Below are positions 8,782 to 17,751 of a stretch of 64,000 bases of DNA, piece by piece (positions within the stretch are counted from its first letter, which is position 1; each line of letters opens with the position of its first letter). The notes under the pieces are model-generated. The model was given only the letters and a program-made list of their open reading frames with translations, was not told where the DNA came from and ran no database searches. Source of the stretch: Noviherbaspirillum sp. Root189 (GTDB lineage: Bacteria; Pseudomonadota; Gammaproteobacteria; Burkholderiales; Burkholderiaceae_D); NCBI RefSeq assembly GCF_001428545.1, contig NZ_LMHZ01000056.1, positions 176,297 to 240,296 of the forward strand. Reading direction: 5' to 3'. The position numbers were made by a program, and so were the translations under genes.

Positions 8782-10503
8782 TCAATTGGAACATGTAAAT
8801 GACGAAGCGCTGTTGATATCTCCTGCGCCGCTATACTTCGGCCACTTCGGATAATCGCACAGTGGTCGTGTACGGCCTGGAACTCCCGCAGTATCGGTTA
8901 CTACTTCGGCTGTGGGAGTGGCGCTATTTTCCGTCCATTTTTCCAGTGTAGAAAGCGAATCCCAAGAAGCGTTGAACGACGTGCTGGCAGCGTGTCCGTA
9001 GCCCGGCACCTCATAGTAACGAACAAACTTGTTCACTTCGGACGGTCCCATCTGGCTCTGGAGACGCTGGTAATACTGCTCGGTGGCACGGCTGCTTACC
9101 AGTACATCGGACAAGCCATGTGCCAACAGCAGTTTTCCGCCTTTGGCGGCAAATGCGTTCAGATCGACTCTTGTGTCAAGCAGTGTGCTGAGTTCACTAA
9201 TCCTTCCTGCCCAAGGGCCGGGATTTTCGGGGTCGAGAGACAAGGAGTCGTAATTGGGATCCCGGGTAACGGAGTACTTAATCCATTGATCCAGCAAGAC
9301 GCTTACGTATGGCGCCGTCCTCGGCATTGGCATGGCTGGCTGTGAAGTTCCGAGCGCGAGAAAGGTAACGGTTGGCTGAAGCGGCGAGGGATTGGTCGTG
9401 ATCCCAAGATCCGCGCCCCAAACATTGTAGCCAGGATAGTGAGTCTCACCGCTTGCGAGCGAGAAGTTGAAACGTGTATCCGTATTAATGGTTTTTAATG
9501 CCGTAATTTGGGCGTCGGACAAGCACATATCTCCGGTGTCCGCTCCGCCTTCACAGCGCACTGGTCTACCATTGAATGTGGCGGTTGACGGATCGAAGAT
9601 GGCGTTGCATCGCGACTGGTTGCTGATGAGTCCGTCCATGGCGCCATCCAAGCCGTCGCAGGCTGCAATGGCGGCTTTATAGACCAGTTCGCGTTTAGCC
9701 GTGTTTGGATAGGCTCCCGGCTTCGCGAGAGCGCGATTCATTCGGTGGCCGCCAAGAAGCGCAGCGGCGTCATTCCAAGCCGGATACCATGCGATAGCCC
9801 CATCCCAGTCGGCTGGCCACCGGGTAATTGAAGCTAGCGCCTCACGACCTCCAGTTGAACCGCCGGCGAAATATGATTTCTGAACTTTATCCACTGCATA
9901 ACGAGCCTTGATAAGATACATGGCCGCATCACGGGTTTTCTTAAGCGCATCGCCGCCGAAGTTGCGAGCCGCCTCCTCGTTTAGAGCGAAGGATCCATCT
10001 TGCGAGCCGAATGCATTCGCCTGGTGCCCCGAATCGCTCGCAAATGTCGCATAGCCCCGGCCGAGCGGAGTGGGCTGATTGGTAGGTCCGGCCGGCACAT
10101 TCCCGGTGACGCTCGGAATGCTACCGTCGAATCCGCCGCCACCAAACATGACTACCTTCGAATTCCATGTGGTCGGCATCGCTACTCTGAATTGGATGTT
10201 GGGCGCTGTTTTGTCGAATGGCGAGATACTGCCTGTGACGAGACAGTGTTCCGGAACCGCGCTGGCTCCTGTACCACTAGCTGCAACCACCGAGGCGGCT
10301 GTTACGACGCCGCCCGATGTGGGCAGTCCGATGGAAGAAGCCGGTATAACGGTACCAGGCAGTTGCGCGCATGCGAGAGGTAATGAGGTTGACGTGTCCG
10401 GTGCAGCGACCTGCCCCGAATCGCCGCCACTCCCGCCGCATGCCGTGAGTGCTATTACCAGTGCTGAGTACGAAATCGAGAGCGTACATCCTAACTTTTT
10501 CAT
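8782..10503 (-). CDS. Tannase/feruloyl esterase-family lipoprotein hydrolase
   Basis: Secreted alpha/beta hydrolase of 573 residues. The ATG at 10503 is chosen because GGAG lies seven bases upstream; the protein then starts MKKLGCTLSISYSALVIALTACGG, a lipoprotein signal with lipobox LTAC. The family core is visible: MFGGGGFDGSIP, then the nucleophile elbow YFAGGSTGGREAL (Ser about 215), the catalytic Asp in LLAHGLSDVLVSS and the His in VPGYGHAAS. A Ca-binding-like loop with CDGLDGAMDGLISN is present. The cysteines normally next to the catalytic Ser and His in this family are Gly and Ala here. Substrates of the family are aromatic esters (gallate, ferulate, MHET); which one applies here is unknown. 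The product acid could feed the neighbouring ligase. Confidence 0.85.
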   Translation of the reverse strand: MKKLGCTLSISYSALVIALTACGGSGGDSGQVAAPDTSTSLPLACAQLPGTVIPASSIGLPTSGGVVTAASVVAASGTGASAVPEHCLVTGSISPFDKTAPNIQFRVAMPTTWNSKVVMFGGGGFDGSIPSVTGNVPAGPTNQPTPLGRGYATFASDSGHQANAFGSQDGSFALNEEAARNFGGDALKKTRDAAMYLIKARYAVDKVQKSYFAGGSTGGREALASITRWPADWDGAIAWYPAWNDAAALLGGHRMNRALAKPGAYPNTAKRELVYKAAIAACDGLDGAMDGLISNQSRCNAIFDPSTATFNGRPVRCEGGADTGDMCLSDAQITALKTINTDTRFNFSLASGETHYPGYNVWGADLGITTNPSPLQPTVTFLALGTSQPAMPMPRTAPYVSVLLDQWIKYSVTRDPNYDSLSLDPENPGPWAGRISELSTLLDTRVDLNAFAAKGGKLLLAHGLSDVLVSSRATEQYYQRLQSQMGPSEVNKFVRYYEVPGYGHAASTSFNASWDSLSTLEKWTENSATPTAEVVTDTAGVPGRTRPLCDYPKWPKYSGAGDINSASSFTCSN

Positions 10504-10588
10504 ATTGTCTCCGGGATTAATATAGTGTTCGTTCAAACACCTGGTCCGTCTAGAGCGGTCCTTTTAATATCGTGCTGCGCACTCAAAA

Positions 10589-10620
10589 GGGTAACGTTCT
10601 GATGTAAATTGACGTTACCC
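10589..10620. promoter_or_regulatory. Dyad GGGTAACGT/ACGTTACCC upstream of the esterase gene
   Basis: Two perfect 9-bp inverted arms, 10589-10597 and 10612-10620, are separated by 14 bases, about 85 bp upstream of the esterase start. The centre-to-centre spacing of about two helical turns fits a dimeric activator or repressor site. The rest of the 447-bp gap 10504-10950 holds no gene that I can support. Confidence 0.4.
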
Positions 10621-10950
10621 AAGTTTAGATGCGCAGAGATGTAGCGCAATGTGCGGGGAGCACACTCTCAACCCGAAATGAGTGTCAACAGGAGCCATAG
10701 AGCGCTGTCGCAGCTATTAGTGACCGTGATCGAAAATAGTTGCATTTTTGAACTATGGCTTATCCGCCGATAGTTGATTTGGTTGATTTGTCTCGCCCCG
10801 GTTAGGGCTTGTCATACAACAACATGGTGATTTGCTGAGATTGGGAGGAGAACCGGTTTCATGGCATCAGGCGTTGATGACCAAGTTGTTTACTGCTGAG
10901 CCCTAGATGAAGGTTGACCATATGATGGTGATCGCAGTGAGGATCTCCGC

Positions 10951-11763
10951 TCAGCGCGTCGCCGTTTCAATACCACGGGCTCCCTGGGTGTTCGCCTGGT
11001 CCAATCCCTTTACGCCACGGAAGGTGGCGTTCGTGAAATCCGCATCGCGGAGATCTGCGCCGGTGAAATCGGTATCAATGAATTTCGATCCGCTGAAGTC
11101 AGCGCCGGTGAGCCGGGCACCGCGCAGATCGGTGCCGCTGAATTCGGCGCCCCGCAGCTTGCTTCCTGCCAGATTGGCGCCGGAAAGATCCGAAAAACTG
11201 AAATCCGCCCGCGAGAAATCCGAGCCGGACAAATCCGAATCCTTCAGGTTGGCCGACGCGATGTTTGCACGCATAAGCCCCATCGATTGATTCTTCATGT
11301 CCGCCGCGCCGTCCATTTTTTTGAGGATGGCTTTTTCGAGATTCGCCTTGCGCAGGTCGCCGACGAATCGCGCACCCGATAGATCGGCTCCCGTCAGGTT
11401 GGCGCCGCCAAGCTGCATCGAGAACATCATCGCACCTGTCAAATTGGCGCGAGTCATGTTCGCGCCTTCCGCAAAACTGACGGTTAATTTGCAGCCGGAA
11501 AGATTGGCATCGGTCAGATTGCTTCCGTTCAGCACGGCGGCGGCAAGATTCGCCCCTTTGAAATCGATGCCCGACAGATTCAGCCCGGAGAGATTCTTTG
11601 CATAAAAATTGGCCGGTGTAGCGGGTGATGCGCTGGCCAGTGCATCAATCACCTGTTCGCGTTCCAGCTTTTCATAGCCGGCCCAGTCGGCGGCACCGGC
11701 TGCTTGCACCGTCCATAGCAGGCACAAGGTGCTGAGGCTTGCTTGTATAAACCGGCGCGTCAT
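10951..11763 (-). CDS. Exported pentapeptide-repeat protein
   Basis: 270 residues beginning with a signal peptide, MTRRFIQASLSTLCLLWTVQAAGA. From about residue 55 to 255 it is an almost unbroken run of A(N/D)LXX pentapeptides (GANLTGADLSGARF, GTDLRGARLTGADFSG), which fold as a right-handed square beta-helix. A short break with KKMDGAADMKNQ at about 150 splits the helix in two. The start codon overlaps the last bases of the formate dehydrogenase alpha gene by 4 nt, so it is translationally coupled to fdh. Periplasmic export of such a protein, tied to a cytoplasmic formate dehydrogenase, is unexpected. No function can be assigned. Confidence 0.88.
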   Translation of the reverse strand: MTRRFIQASLSTLCLLWTVQAAGAADWAGYEKLEREQVIDALASASPATPANFYAKNLSGLNLSGIDFKGANLAAAVLNGSNLTDANLSGCKLTVSFAEGANMTRANLTGAMMFSMQLGGANLTGADLSGARFVGDLRKANLEKAILKKMDGAADMKNQSMGLMRANIASANLKDSDLSGSDFSRADFSFSDLSGANLAGSKLRGAEFSGTDLRGARLTGADFSGSKFIDTDFTGADLRDADFTNATFRGVKGLDQANTQGARGIETATR

Positions 11764-14600
11764 CTCTGCTCCGGAACGGTTTGCGTTTGCTCTTTGGCGA
11801 GGTCACCGCCATAACCGATTTGCTTCGGATCGTCGCCGCCCTGCTGCAGCCTGACGGCGCAGTATTTGAACTCGGGGATCTTGCCGAACGGATCCAATAC
11901 CGGATTGGTCAACTTGTTGATCGCCGCTTCAAAATAGCAGAATGGCACGAACACTGTACCGCGCGGCGAGCTATCGTCGGCGCGGGCAAACAGCGACACC
12001 TTGCCTCGGCGCGATTCCAGGGTAATGACTTCACCGGGTTTGGAGCCAAGTTCCGCAAGGTCGAGCGGATGGACCAATGCCACCGGATCGGGTTCGATCG
12101 CATCGAGCACGGCGGCGCGGCGCGTCATGCTGCCAGTATGCCAATGTTCAAGCTGCCGGCCAGTGATCAGTACGACCGGATACTGCGCATCCGGCCTTTC
12201 CGCAGCGGGGATGATATCGGCAGGCACAAAGCGCGCGCGGCCGGTCGGCGTCGGGAATGTATCGGTAAACACGACGGGCTCTCCCGGATCGTCCTCGTTC
12301 AGGCAAGGATAGGTTGCCGCGTGCTGGGCCTGCAGTCGCTCCCACGTAATGCCGGCGATGCTTGGCATGCAAGAGCGCATTTCATTGAACACATCAGACA
12401 CAGCGGACGCATCGCCATAATGCCAGTTCAGTCCCATGCGCGCGGCGATCTGGCGGATGATCCATAAGTCCTGACGCGCATCGCCGGGTGTGTCGACCGC
12501 CGGCCTGCCGAGCTGCACGACACGGTCGGTGTTGGTGAATGTGCCGGTTTTTTCCAGGAACGCGGATGCGGGAAGGACGACGTCGGCGAGGCAAGCAGTT
12601 TCGGTAAGGAAGATATCCTGCACGACCAGATGATCCAGCGCGGCGAGCGCCTCGCGCGCACGGCTTGCATCCGGGTCGGACATCGCCGGATTTTCACCCA
12701 TGATATACATGCCGCGTATCTCGCCCGCCTTGATTGCATGGATGATCTCGACCACAGTCCGTCCGGGTCGTGGGTCTAGCGGCATCCCCCAAAGCTGCTC
12801 GAATTTTGCGCGCACGACGGGATCGTCGACCCGCTGGTAGTCCGGATACATCATCGGGATCAGCCCGGCATCCGATGCACCCTGTACATTGTTTTGCCCG
12901 CGCAATGGATGAAGGCCGGTGCCGGGGCGCCCGATCTGCCCAGTCATCAGGGCGAGCGCAATGAGACAACGCGCATTATCGGTGCCGTGCACATGCTGCG
13001 ATATGCCCATCCCCCACAAGATCATCGAGTGTGGTGAGGTGGCATACAGCCGTGCGACCTCACGGATGGTGCCCGCATCAATGCCGCAGATCGGGGCCAT
13101 CCGTTCGGGGCTATAGGTTTCGACGTTCTGCACAAGCGCATCGTAATCGACGGTACGGCGCGTAATGAAGTCCCTGTTGACGAGATCTTCATGCACGATC
13201 ACATGCATCATCGCATTTAATAAAGCGACGTCGGTATCGGGAGCAAACTGCAGATGCCGGTAGGCCAGCCGCGCGAGGTCGGACCGGCGTGGGTCGGCGA
13301 TGATGAGCCGCGTCCCGTTCCTGACCGCATTCTTGATCCAGGTCGCCGCAACCGGGTGGTTAGTGGTTGGATTGGCGCCGATCAGCAGGACAAGATCCGC
13401 TTTGCTGACATCCATCACCGGATTGGAAACGCCACCCGATCCTATACCTTCCAGCAGCGCCGCCACCGACGATGCGTGGCAAAGGCGGGTGCAGTGGTCG
13501 ACATTATTGCTGCCGAATCCGGTGCGCACCAGTTTTTGGAACAGATACGCTTCCTCGTTGCTGCCCTTGGCCGAACCGAACCCGGCGAGCGCCCTTTTGC
13601 CGGCGGTTTCACGGATATGCATCAATTGCCGGCCGGTCAGGTCCAGCGCTTCTTCCCATGACGCCTCGCGGAACAAGCCCATCGCGTCGGCCGGGTCGAT
13701 TTCAATTCCGGCAAGCTTGGACACGCCCGCGCGCCGGACCAGGGGTTTTGTGAGCCGCTGGCGATTGTGCGCGTAATCGAAGCCGTAACGTCCCTTGACG
13801 CACAACCGCTTGTGGTTGGCCGGTCCGTCGCGTCCTTCGGCATACAGGATCTTGTTATCCTTGATGCCATAGCTGACCTGGCACCCGACGCCGCAATACG
13901 GACACAGCGAATCCACTTTCTTTTCCGGCTCGATAAGTGCAGCGCCGCCAGCGGAAGTCAGCGCGCCGGTAGGACAGGCCTGCACGCATTCGCCGCAGGC
14001 GACGCAGGTCGATCCGCCCATCGGGTCGTTCATGTCAAAGACAATCTGTGCATGGTCGCCGCGAAATGCGAGGCCGATCACATCGTTGACCTGTTCTTCG
14101 CGACAGGCGCGCAGGCAACGGGTGCACTGGATGCAGGCATCGAGGTTGACGGCGATGGCAGGATGGGACAGGTCCGCCTTTACCTGCAGGCGCGGCGCAA
14201 AGCGCGGCGGGCCGATCCCCAGCCGGCGAATCCATTGGGTCAGCTCGTTCTGCCGCGTGTATTCGGTCGCCGGCATATCGGACTGCAACAGTTCAAGCAC
14301 CATCCTCTGCGCCTTGAGCGCACGCTCACTGTCGGTCACGATCTCCATGCCCTCGCGCGGATAGCGGCAACACGATGGAGCGAGAACGCGCTCACCGGCG
14401 ATTTCCACCACGCAGGCGCGGCAATTGCCGGCCGTATCAAGGCCATCCATGTAGCACAAGTGCGGGATCTTGATGGCATGATGGGCGGCCACTGACAGGA
14501 TGGTCTCGTTTTCCCTGGCGCTGATTACCTTGCCATTAAGTGTGAAGCGGACTGTGGCGGCCGGAAGCAAGCCCAGTTCGCGGCGGGTAATGGCATTCAT
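11760..14600 (-). CDS. fdhA: NAD-dependent formate dehydrogenase, alpha subunit (molybdopterin, Cys type)
   Basis: 946-residue catalytic subunit that oxidises formate to CO2 in the cytoplasm. In order it has an N-terminal 2Fe-2S domain (CYMDGLDTAGNCRACVVEI), an NQRHLTK-type region with His/Cys ligands, and two 4Fe-4S ferredoxin clusters (CIQCTRCLRACREE, CVACGECVQACP). The molybdopterin domain follows with its own 4Fe-4S site (CPYCGVGCQVSYG). The active-site metal ligand is Cys in VDHCTRLCHASS, so no selenocysteine is needed. The C-terminal dinucleotide-binding domain (ITGRQLEHWHTGSMTRR) is complete. Length and layout match FdsA and Methylobacterium Fdh1A. It overlaps the beta gene by 4 nt. 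Mo versus W cannot be decided from sequence. Confidence 0.95.
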   Translation of the reverse strand: MNAITRRELGLLPAATVRFTLNGKVISARENETILSVAAHHAIKIPHLCYMDGLDTAGNCRACVVEIAGERVLAPSCCRYPREGMEIVTDSERALKAQRMVLELLQSDMPATEYTRQNELTQWIRRLGIGPPRFAPRLQVKADLSHPAIAVNLDACIQCTRCLRACREEQVNDVIGLAFRGDHAQIVFDMNDPMGGSTCVACGECVQACPTGALTSAGGAALIEPEKKVDSLCPYCGVGCQVSYGIKDNKILYAEGRDGPANHKRLCVKGRYGFDYAHNRQRLTKPLVRRAGVSKLAGIEIDPADAMGLFREASWEEALDLTGRQLMHIRETAGKRALAGFGSAKGSNEEAYLFQKLVRTGFGSNNVDHCTRLCHASSVAALLEGIGSGGVSNPVMDVSKADLVLLIGANPTTNHPVAATWIKNAVRNGTRLIIADPRRSDLARLAYRHLQFAPDTDVALLNAMMHVIVHEDLVNRDFITRRTVDYDALVQNVETYSPERMAPICGIDAGTIREVARLYATSPHSMILWGMGISQHVHGTDNARCLIALALMTGQIGRPGTGLHPLRGQNNVQGASDAGLIPMMYPDYQRVDDPVVRAKFEQLWGMPLDPRPGRTVVEIIHAIKAGEIRGMYIMGENPAMSDPDASRAREALAALDHLVVQDIFLTETACLADVVLPASAFLEKTGTFTNTDRVVQLGRPAVDTPGDARQDLWIIRQIAARMGLNWHYGDASAVSDVFNEMRSCMPSIAGITWERLQAQHAATYPCLNEDDPGEPVVFTDTFPTPTGRARFVPADIIPAAERPDAQYPVVLITGRQLEHWHTGSMTRRAAVLDAIEPDPVALVHPLDLAELGSKPGEVITLESRRGKVSLFARADDSSPRGTVFVPFCYFEAAINKLTNPVLDPFGKIPEFKYCAVRLQQGGDDPKQIGYGGDLAKEQTQTVPEQR

Positions 14601-16318
14601 GTCGCCTCGCTTCCCGCTTTGTCCAGCTCATGCGGGAAATACTTGATGACGCAATCGACAGCATTGGGGGCCGCCTGGCCAAGCCCGCAGATCGATGCAT
14701 CGCGCATCACCTGCGACAGTTCACTCAGCAAGGCAATGTCCCAGTGCGGCCGGCAAATAAGCTCAAGCGCCTTCGCGGTGCCGACGCGGCACGGCGTACA
14801 TTGACCGCACGACTCATCCTTGAAGAAACGCATCAGGTTCCGTGCCGCGCCGACTGCGGAATCCTGGTCCGACAGGATAATGATGGCGGCCGAACCAATG
14901 AAACAGCCATACGGCTGCAAGGTATCAAAGTCGAGCGGAATCTGGTTCAGCCGCGCCGGAAGAATGCCGCCGGACGCACCGCCCGGCAAATAAGCATAGA
15001 AAGTCTGATTTTCCGTCATGCCGCCGCAGTATTCGTCGATCAGTTCCTGGACCGTAATCCCGGCCGGCGCAAGATGCACGCCGGGCTTGCGTACCCGGCC
15101 GGACACTGAAAATGCGCGCAGGCCGGTGCGTCCATTGCGACCATGCGATGCAAACCATGCGCCGCCTTGCTCCAGGATCTGGCGCACCCAGTACAGCGTT
15201 TCGAAATTGTGTTCCAACGTTGGCCGCCCGAACAGGCCAACCTGCGCGACATACGGGGGACGCAGGCGCGGCATGCCGCGCTTGCCTTCTATCGACTCGA
15301 TCATTGCCGATTCTTCACCGCAGATATAGGCGCCCGCGCCGCGCCGCAAGTGGATTTCGGGCATGTTCTCCATCGGCGGGTCAGCATGCAGCTTGTCGAG
15401 CTCCGACTGCAGCAGCGCACGGCATCCATGGTATTCGTCACGAAGGTAAATGTAGATGGCGGCGGCGTCGACCGCCCATGCGGCGATCAGCATGCCCTCA
15501 AGGAACCGATGGGGATCGCGTTCAAGATAGGTGCGATCCTTAAACGTGCCCGGCTCACCCTCGTCAACATTGACTGCCATCAGGCGCGGAGCAGGTTCGG
15601 CGCGCACCAGCCGCCATTTACGCCCGGCCGGAAAACCTGCGCCGCCCAGGCCGCGCAGGCCGGCCGCTTCGATCGAGCCGATCACGCTGTCGATATCGCG
15701 TTCCCCCGACAGGCATTGCTTCAATGTCTGGTAGCCGCCATAAGCGCGATAGGCGGCGAGCTCGATATAGTGGTTGGGAACGTGGTGAATTGCCTTTGCC
15801 GCGACAGTGGCCCGCACCACACCGTCAGTGGCATTGGGTACCGGGTTGTGGCCCACGATCGCCACCGGCGCTTGTTCGCAACGGCCGACGCAGGCGGCCG
15901 GGATCACGCGAACTTCGGTGCCGAGGTCCGTTGCCAGGCTACCGAGCAGGCCGGGTGCGCCGGCGAGCTCACAGGAAAGGCCAGTACAGACACGCACCGT
16001 GACCGCGGCCGGAATGCCGATTTCATCCTCTTTGACGACGTCAAAGTGGTGATAGAACGTCGCCACTTCATAGACCTCACTCTGCGCCATGCGTAGTTCC
16101 TGCGCGAGCGCCGCAAGGTGCGGTGCCGATAGTCGGCCGTAGCAATCATTGATCAGGTGCAGGTATTCAATCAGCAAATCGGCCTGCCTCGGGCGAGCCG
16201 CAAGCAGTTCCTGTACTTCATGGAGCGCTTTGGGATCCACGATTCGTCCCCTTGGCGCCTGGCGCTTTCGCTCTCTCGTCGGCGCGGCGGCAGCGATAGG
16301 AATGATTCTGCTGTTCAT
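14597..16318 (-). CDS. fdhB: NAD-dependent formate dehydrogenase, fused gamma-beta (NuoE-NuoF) subunit
   Basis: 573-residue electron-transfer subunit that passes electrons from the alpha subunit to NAD+. Residues about 30-175 form a NuoE-like thioredoxin-fold 2Fe-2S domain (CTGLSCELAGAPG and CVGRCEQAPVAIVG). Residues about 190-570 form a NuoF-like domain with the FMN/NADH site (GLRGLGGAGFPAGRKW, GAYICGEESAMIESIEG) and a 4Fe-4S site (ESCGQCTPCRVGT). In Ralstonia/Rhodobacter-type Fds these are two proteins; the single-chain form matches Methylobacterium FDH1 in length and order. Its start faces a 410-bp gap shared with the divergent ABC importer genes. Confidence 0.94.
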   Translation of the reverse strand: MNSRIIPIAAAAPTRERKRQAPRGRIVDPKALHEVQELLAARPRQADLLIEYLHLINDCYGRLSAPHLAALAQELRMAQSEVYEVATFYHHFDVVKEDEIGIPAAVTVRVCTGLSCELAGAPGLLGSLATDLGTEVRVIPAACVGRCEQAPVAIVGHNPVPNATDGVVRATVAAKAIHHVPNHYIELAAYRAYGGYQTLKQCLSGERDIDSVIGSIEAAGLRGLGGAGFPAGRKWRLVRAEPAPRLMAVNVDEGEPGTFKDRTYLERDPHRFLEGMLIAAWAVDAAAIYIYLRDEYHGCRALLQSELDKLHADPPMENMPEIHLRRGAGAYICGEESAMIESIEGKRGMPRLRPPYVAQVGLFGRPTLEHNFETLYWVRQILEQGGAWFASHGRNGRTGLRAFSVSGRVRKPGVHLAPAGITVQELIDEYCGGMTENQTFYAYLPGGASGGILPARLNQIPLDFDTLQPYGCFIGSAAIIILSDQDSAVGAARNLMRFFKDESCGQCTPCRVGTAKALELICRPHWDIALLSELSQVMRDASICGLGQAAPNAVDCVIKYFPHELDKAGSEAT

Positions 16319-16728
16319 GGATGTCTCGCTATTCCGCTTTGCCGGCTTTCAACAAAATGGCCTGATTCGCGTTGCCTGCCGCGCACATACCAGCCAAATC
16401 CTCTCGCTGGCTTTCTGCTTTATGCATGCCTCGCATTTATCTTGTTTTTGCTTTGTCGTTGCCTTGCGTCGCTGCTCCATTCCTGAAACAGATGTTCCAA
16501 GTACGGTGCCTTTCGTTCCATATGTCTTTTGGCGTGGAAGGCAGGCTGAGAACAAGCTGGGAACAAGAATACGCCTGGAACCTCGCCACACCATGAAGCA
16601 GCGTATGCAAATGCAGCAGACTTCGTGCCAATTGCGTGTCAGTAACCTACGGTATGGATATTGCTATTGCTTCGCATGTTTAACAACTATTCCGCGCAAA
16701 CGGATAGCGTTAACGAAAGGGATGTGAC
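16319..16728. other. Divergent intergenic region between fdhBA and the NitT/TauT-type importer
   Basis: 410 bp without a supportable gene. It must carry the promoters of both divergent operons. I found no convincing dyad or consensus promoter in it. Confidence 0.5.
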
Positions 16729-17751
16729 ATGTCCGGCGTGGACGCTCCTATGTTCTATCGGCATTTAATAAGGTACATCGTCGCGGCCTTGCTCGCCATG
16801 TTGGCCTGCATCGCATATGCCGACGACCAGGCAATGAAGAAGGTACGCGTCGGCGTACTGGAATTCGGTTCCGTCAATTGGGAGCTTGACGTGATGCAGG
16901 CCCATGGACTTACACGCAAGCATGGCATCGAACTGGTCGAGGTTCGACTGGCCTCGGGCGATGCCTCCACCATCGCATTGCAGGGTGGCGCAGTGGATAT
17001 CATCGTTTCTGACTGGATCTGGGTTTCCCGCCAGCGCGCCGAAGCGAAGCCGTATGCGTTCGTCCCCTTCTCCAATGCAGTCGGATCATTGATGGTCAAA
17101 AACAGCAGCCCATATCAGAATCTGGTCGATTTAAAGGACAAGAAACTGGGCATCGCCGGCGGCCCGAACGACAAAACATGGGTCTTGCTACGCGCGTATG
17201 CACAACGGCAATTCAATACCGACCTCGCGAAGCTGGTAAAGCCGACTTTTGCCGCGCCTCCCTTGCTTAACGAGCTTGCATTACGGGACCAGGTGGATGG
17301 CGCACTCAACTACTGGCATTACGCCGCGCGGCTGGAAGCCAATGGGATGCGTCCCCTGATCACCATGCCGCAGATATTGAGCGGATTGGGTATTGACCGG
17401 CCGATTCCGCTGATCGGCTGGATTTTCCGCGACGACTGGGCGGCAAACAATCGGGACACGGTAAAAGGCTTCCTCGCCGCCTCCTACGAGGCCAAGACGC
17501 TGCTGGCGAATTCGGATGACGAATGGACCAGGCTACGCCCGAAGATGCGTGCTGAATCGGAAGGTATTTTCAAGGCACTCGTCAAAGGGTTCCGCGAAGG
17601 GATTCCAGCCTGCTCCGACCGGCAGACCATGGACGCGGTCAGCAAGACCTTTCAGGTCCTGGCGGAAGTGGGCGGCAAGCAACTGGTCGGCAACTCTACT
17701 CAATTGACACCGGGGACATTTTGGCCGAACTTTCAACTACCGGAGTGCTAA
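16729..17751 (+). CDS. NitT/TauT-family ABC transporter substrate-binding protein
   Basis: 340 residues. The ATG at 16729 has AAAGGG eight bases upstream; the Met at 16750 is an alternative start. A signal peptide ends at AYADDQ. The mature part starts VRVGVLEFGSVNWELDVMQ and has the family features GDASTIALQGGAVDIIVSDWIW, KDKKLGIAGGPNDKTW and a C-terminal helical lobe. This fold binds sulfonates, nitrate, thiamine precursors and similar anions. The genes lie between formate dehydrogenase and pqq, so the ligand may be needed for C1 metabolism, but the sequence does not tell which. It is followed by its own permease and ATPase with overlapping starts. Confidence 0.87.
   Translation: MSGVDAPMFYRHLIRYIVAALLAMLACIAYADDQAMKKVRVGVLEFGSVNWELDVMQAHGLTRKHGIELVEVRLASGDASTIALQGGAVDIIVSDWIWVSRQRAEAKPYAFVPFSNAVGSLMVKNSSPYQNLVDLKDKKLGIAGGPNDKTWVLLRAYAQRQFNTDLAKLVKPTFAAPPLLNELALRDQVDGALNYWHYAARLEANGMRPLITMPQILSGLGIDRPIPLIGWIFRDDWAANNRDTVKGFLAASYEAKTLLANSDDEWTRLRPKMRAESEGIFKALVKGFREGIPACSDRQTMDAVSKTFQVLAEVGGKQLVGNSTQLTPGTFWPNFQLPEC

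Noticed and set aside
10549-10556. TCTAGAGCGG near 10550 as a second end of the 121-bp element
   Set aside because: Only about nine bases agree with the element's end and no inverted partner is nearby.
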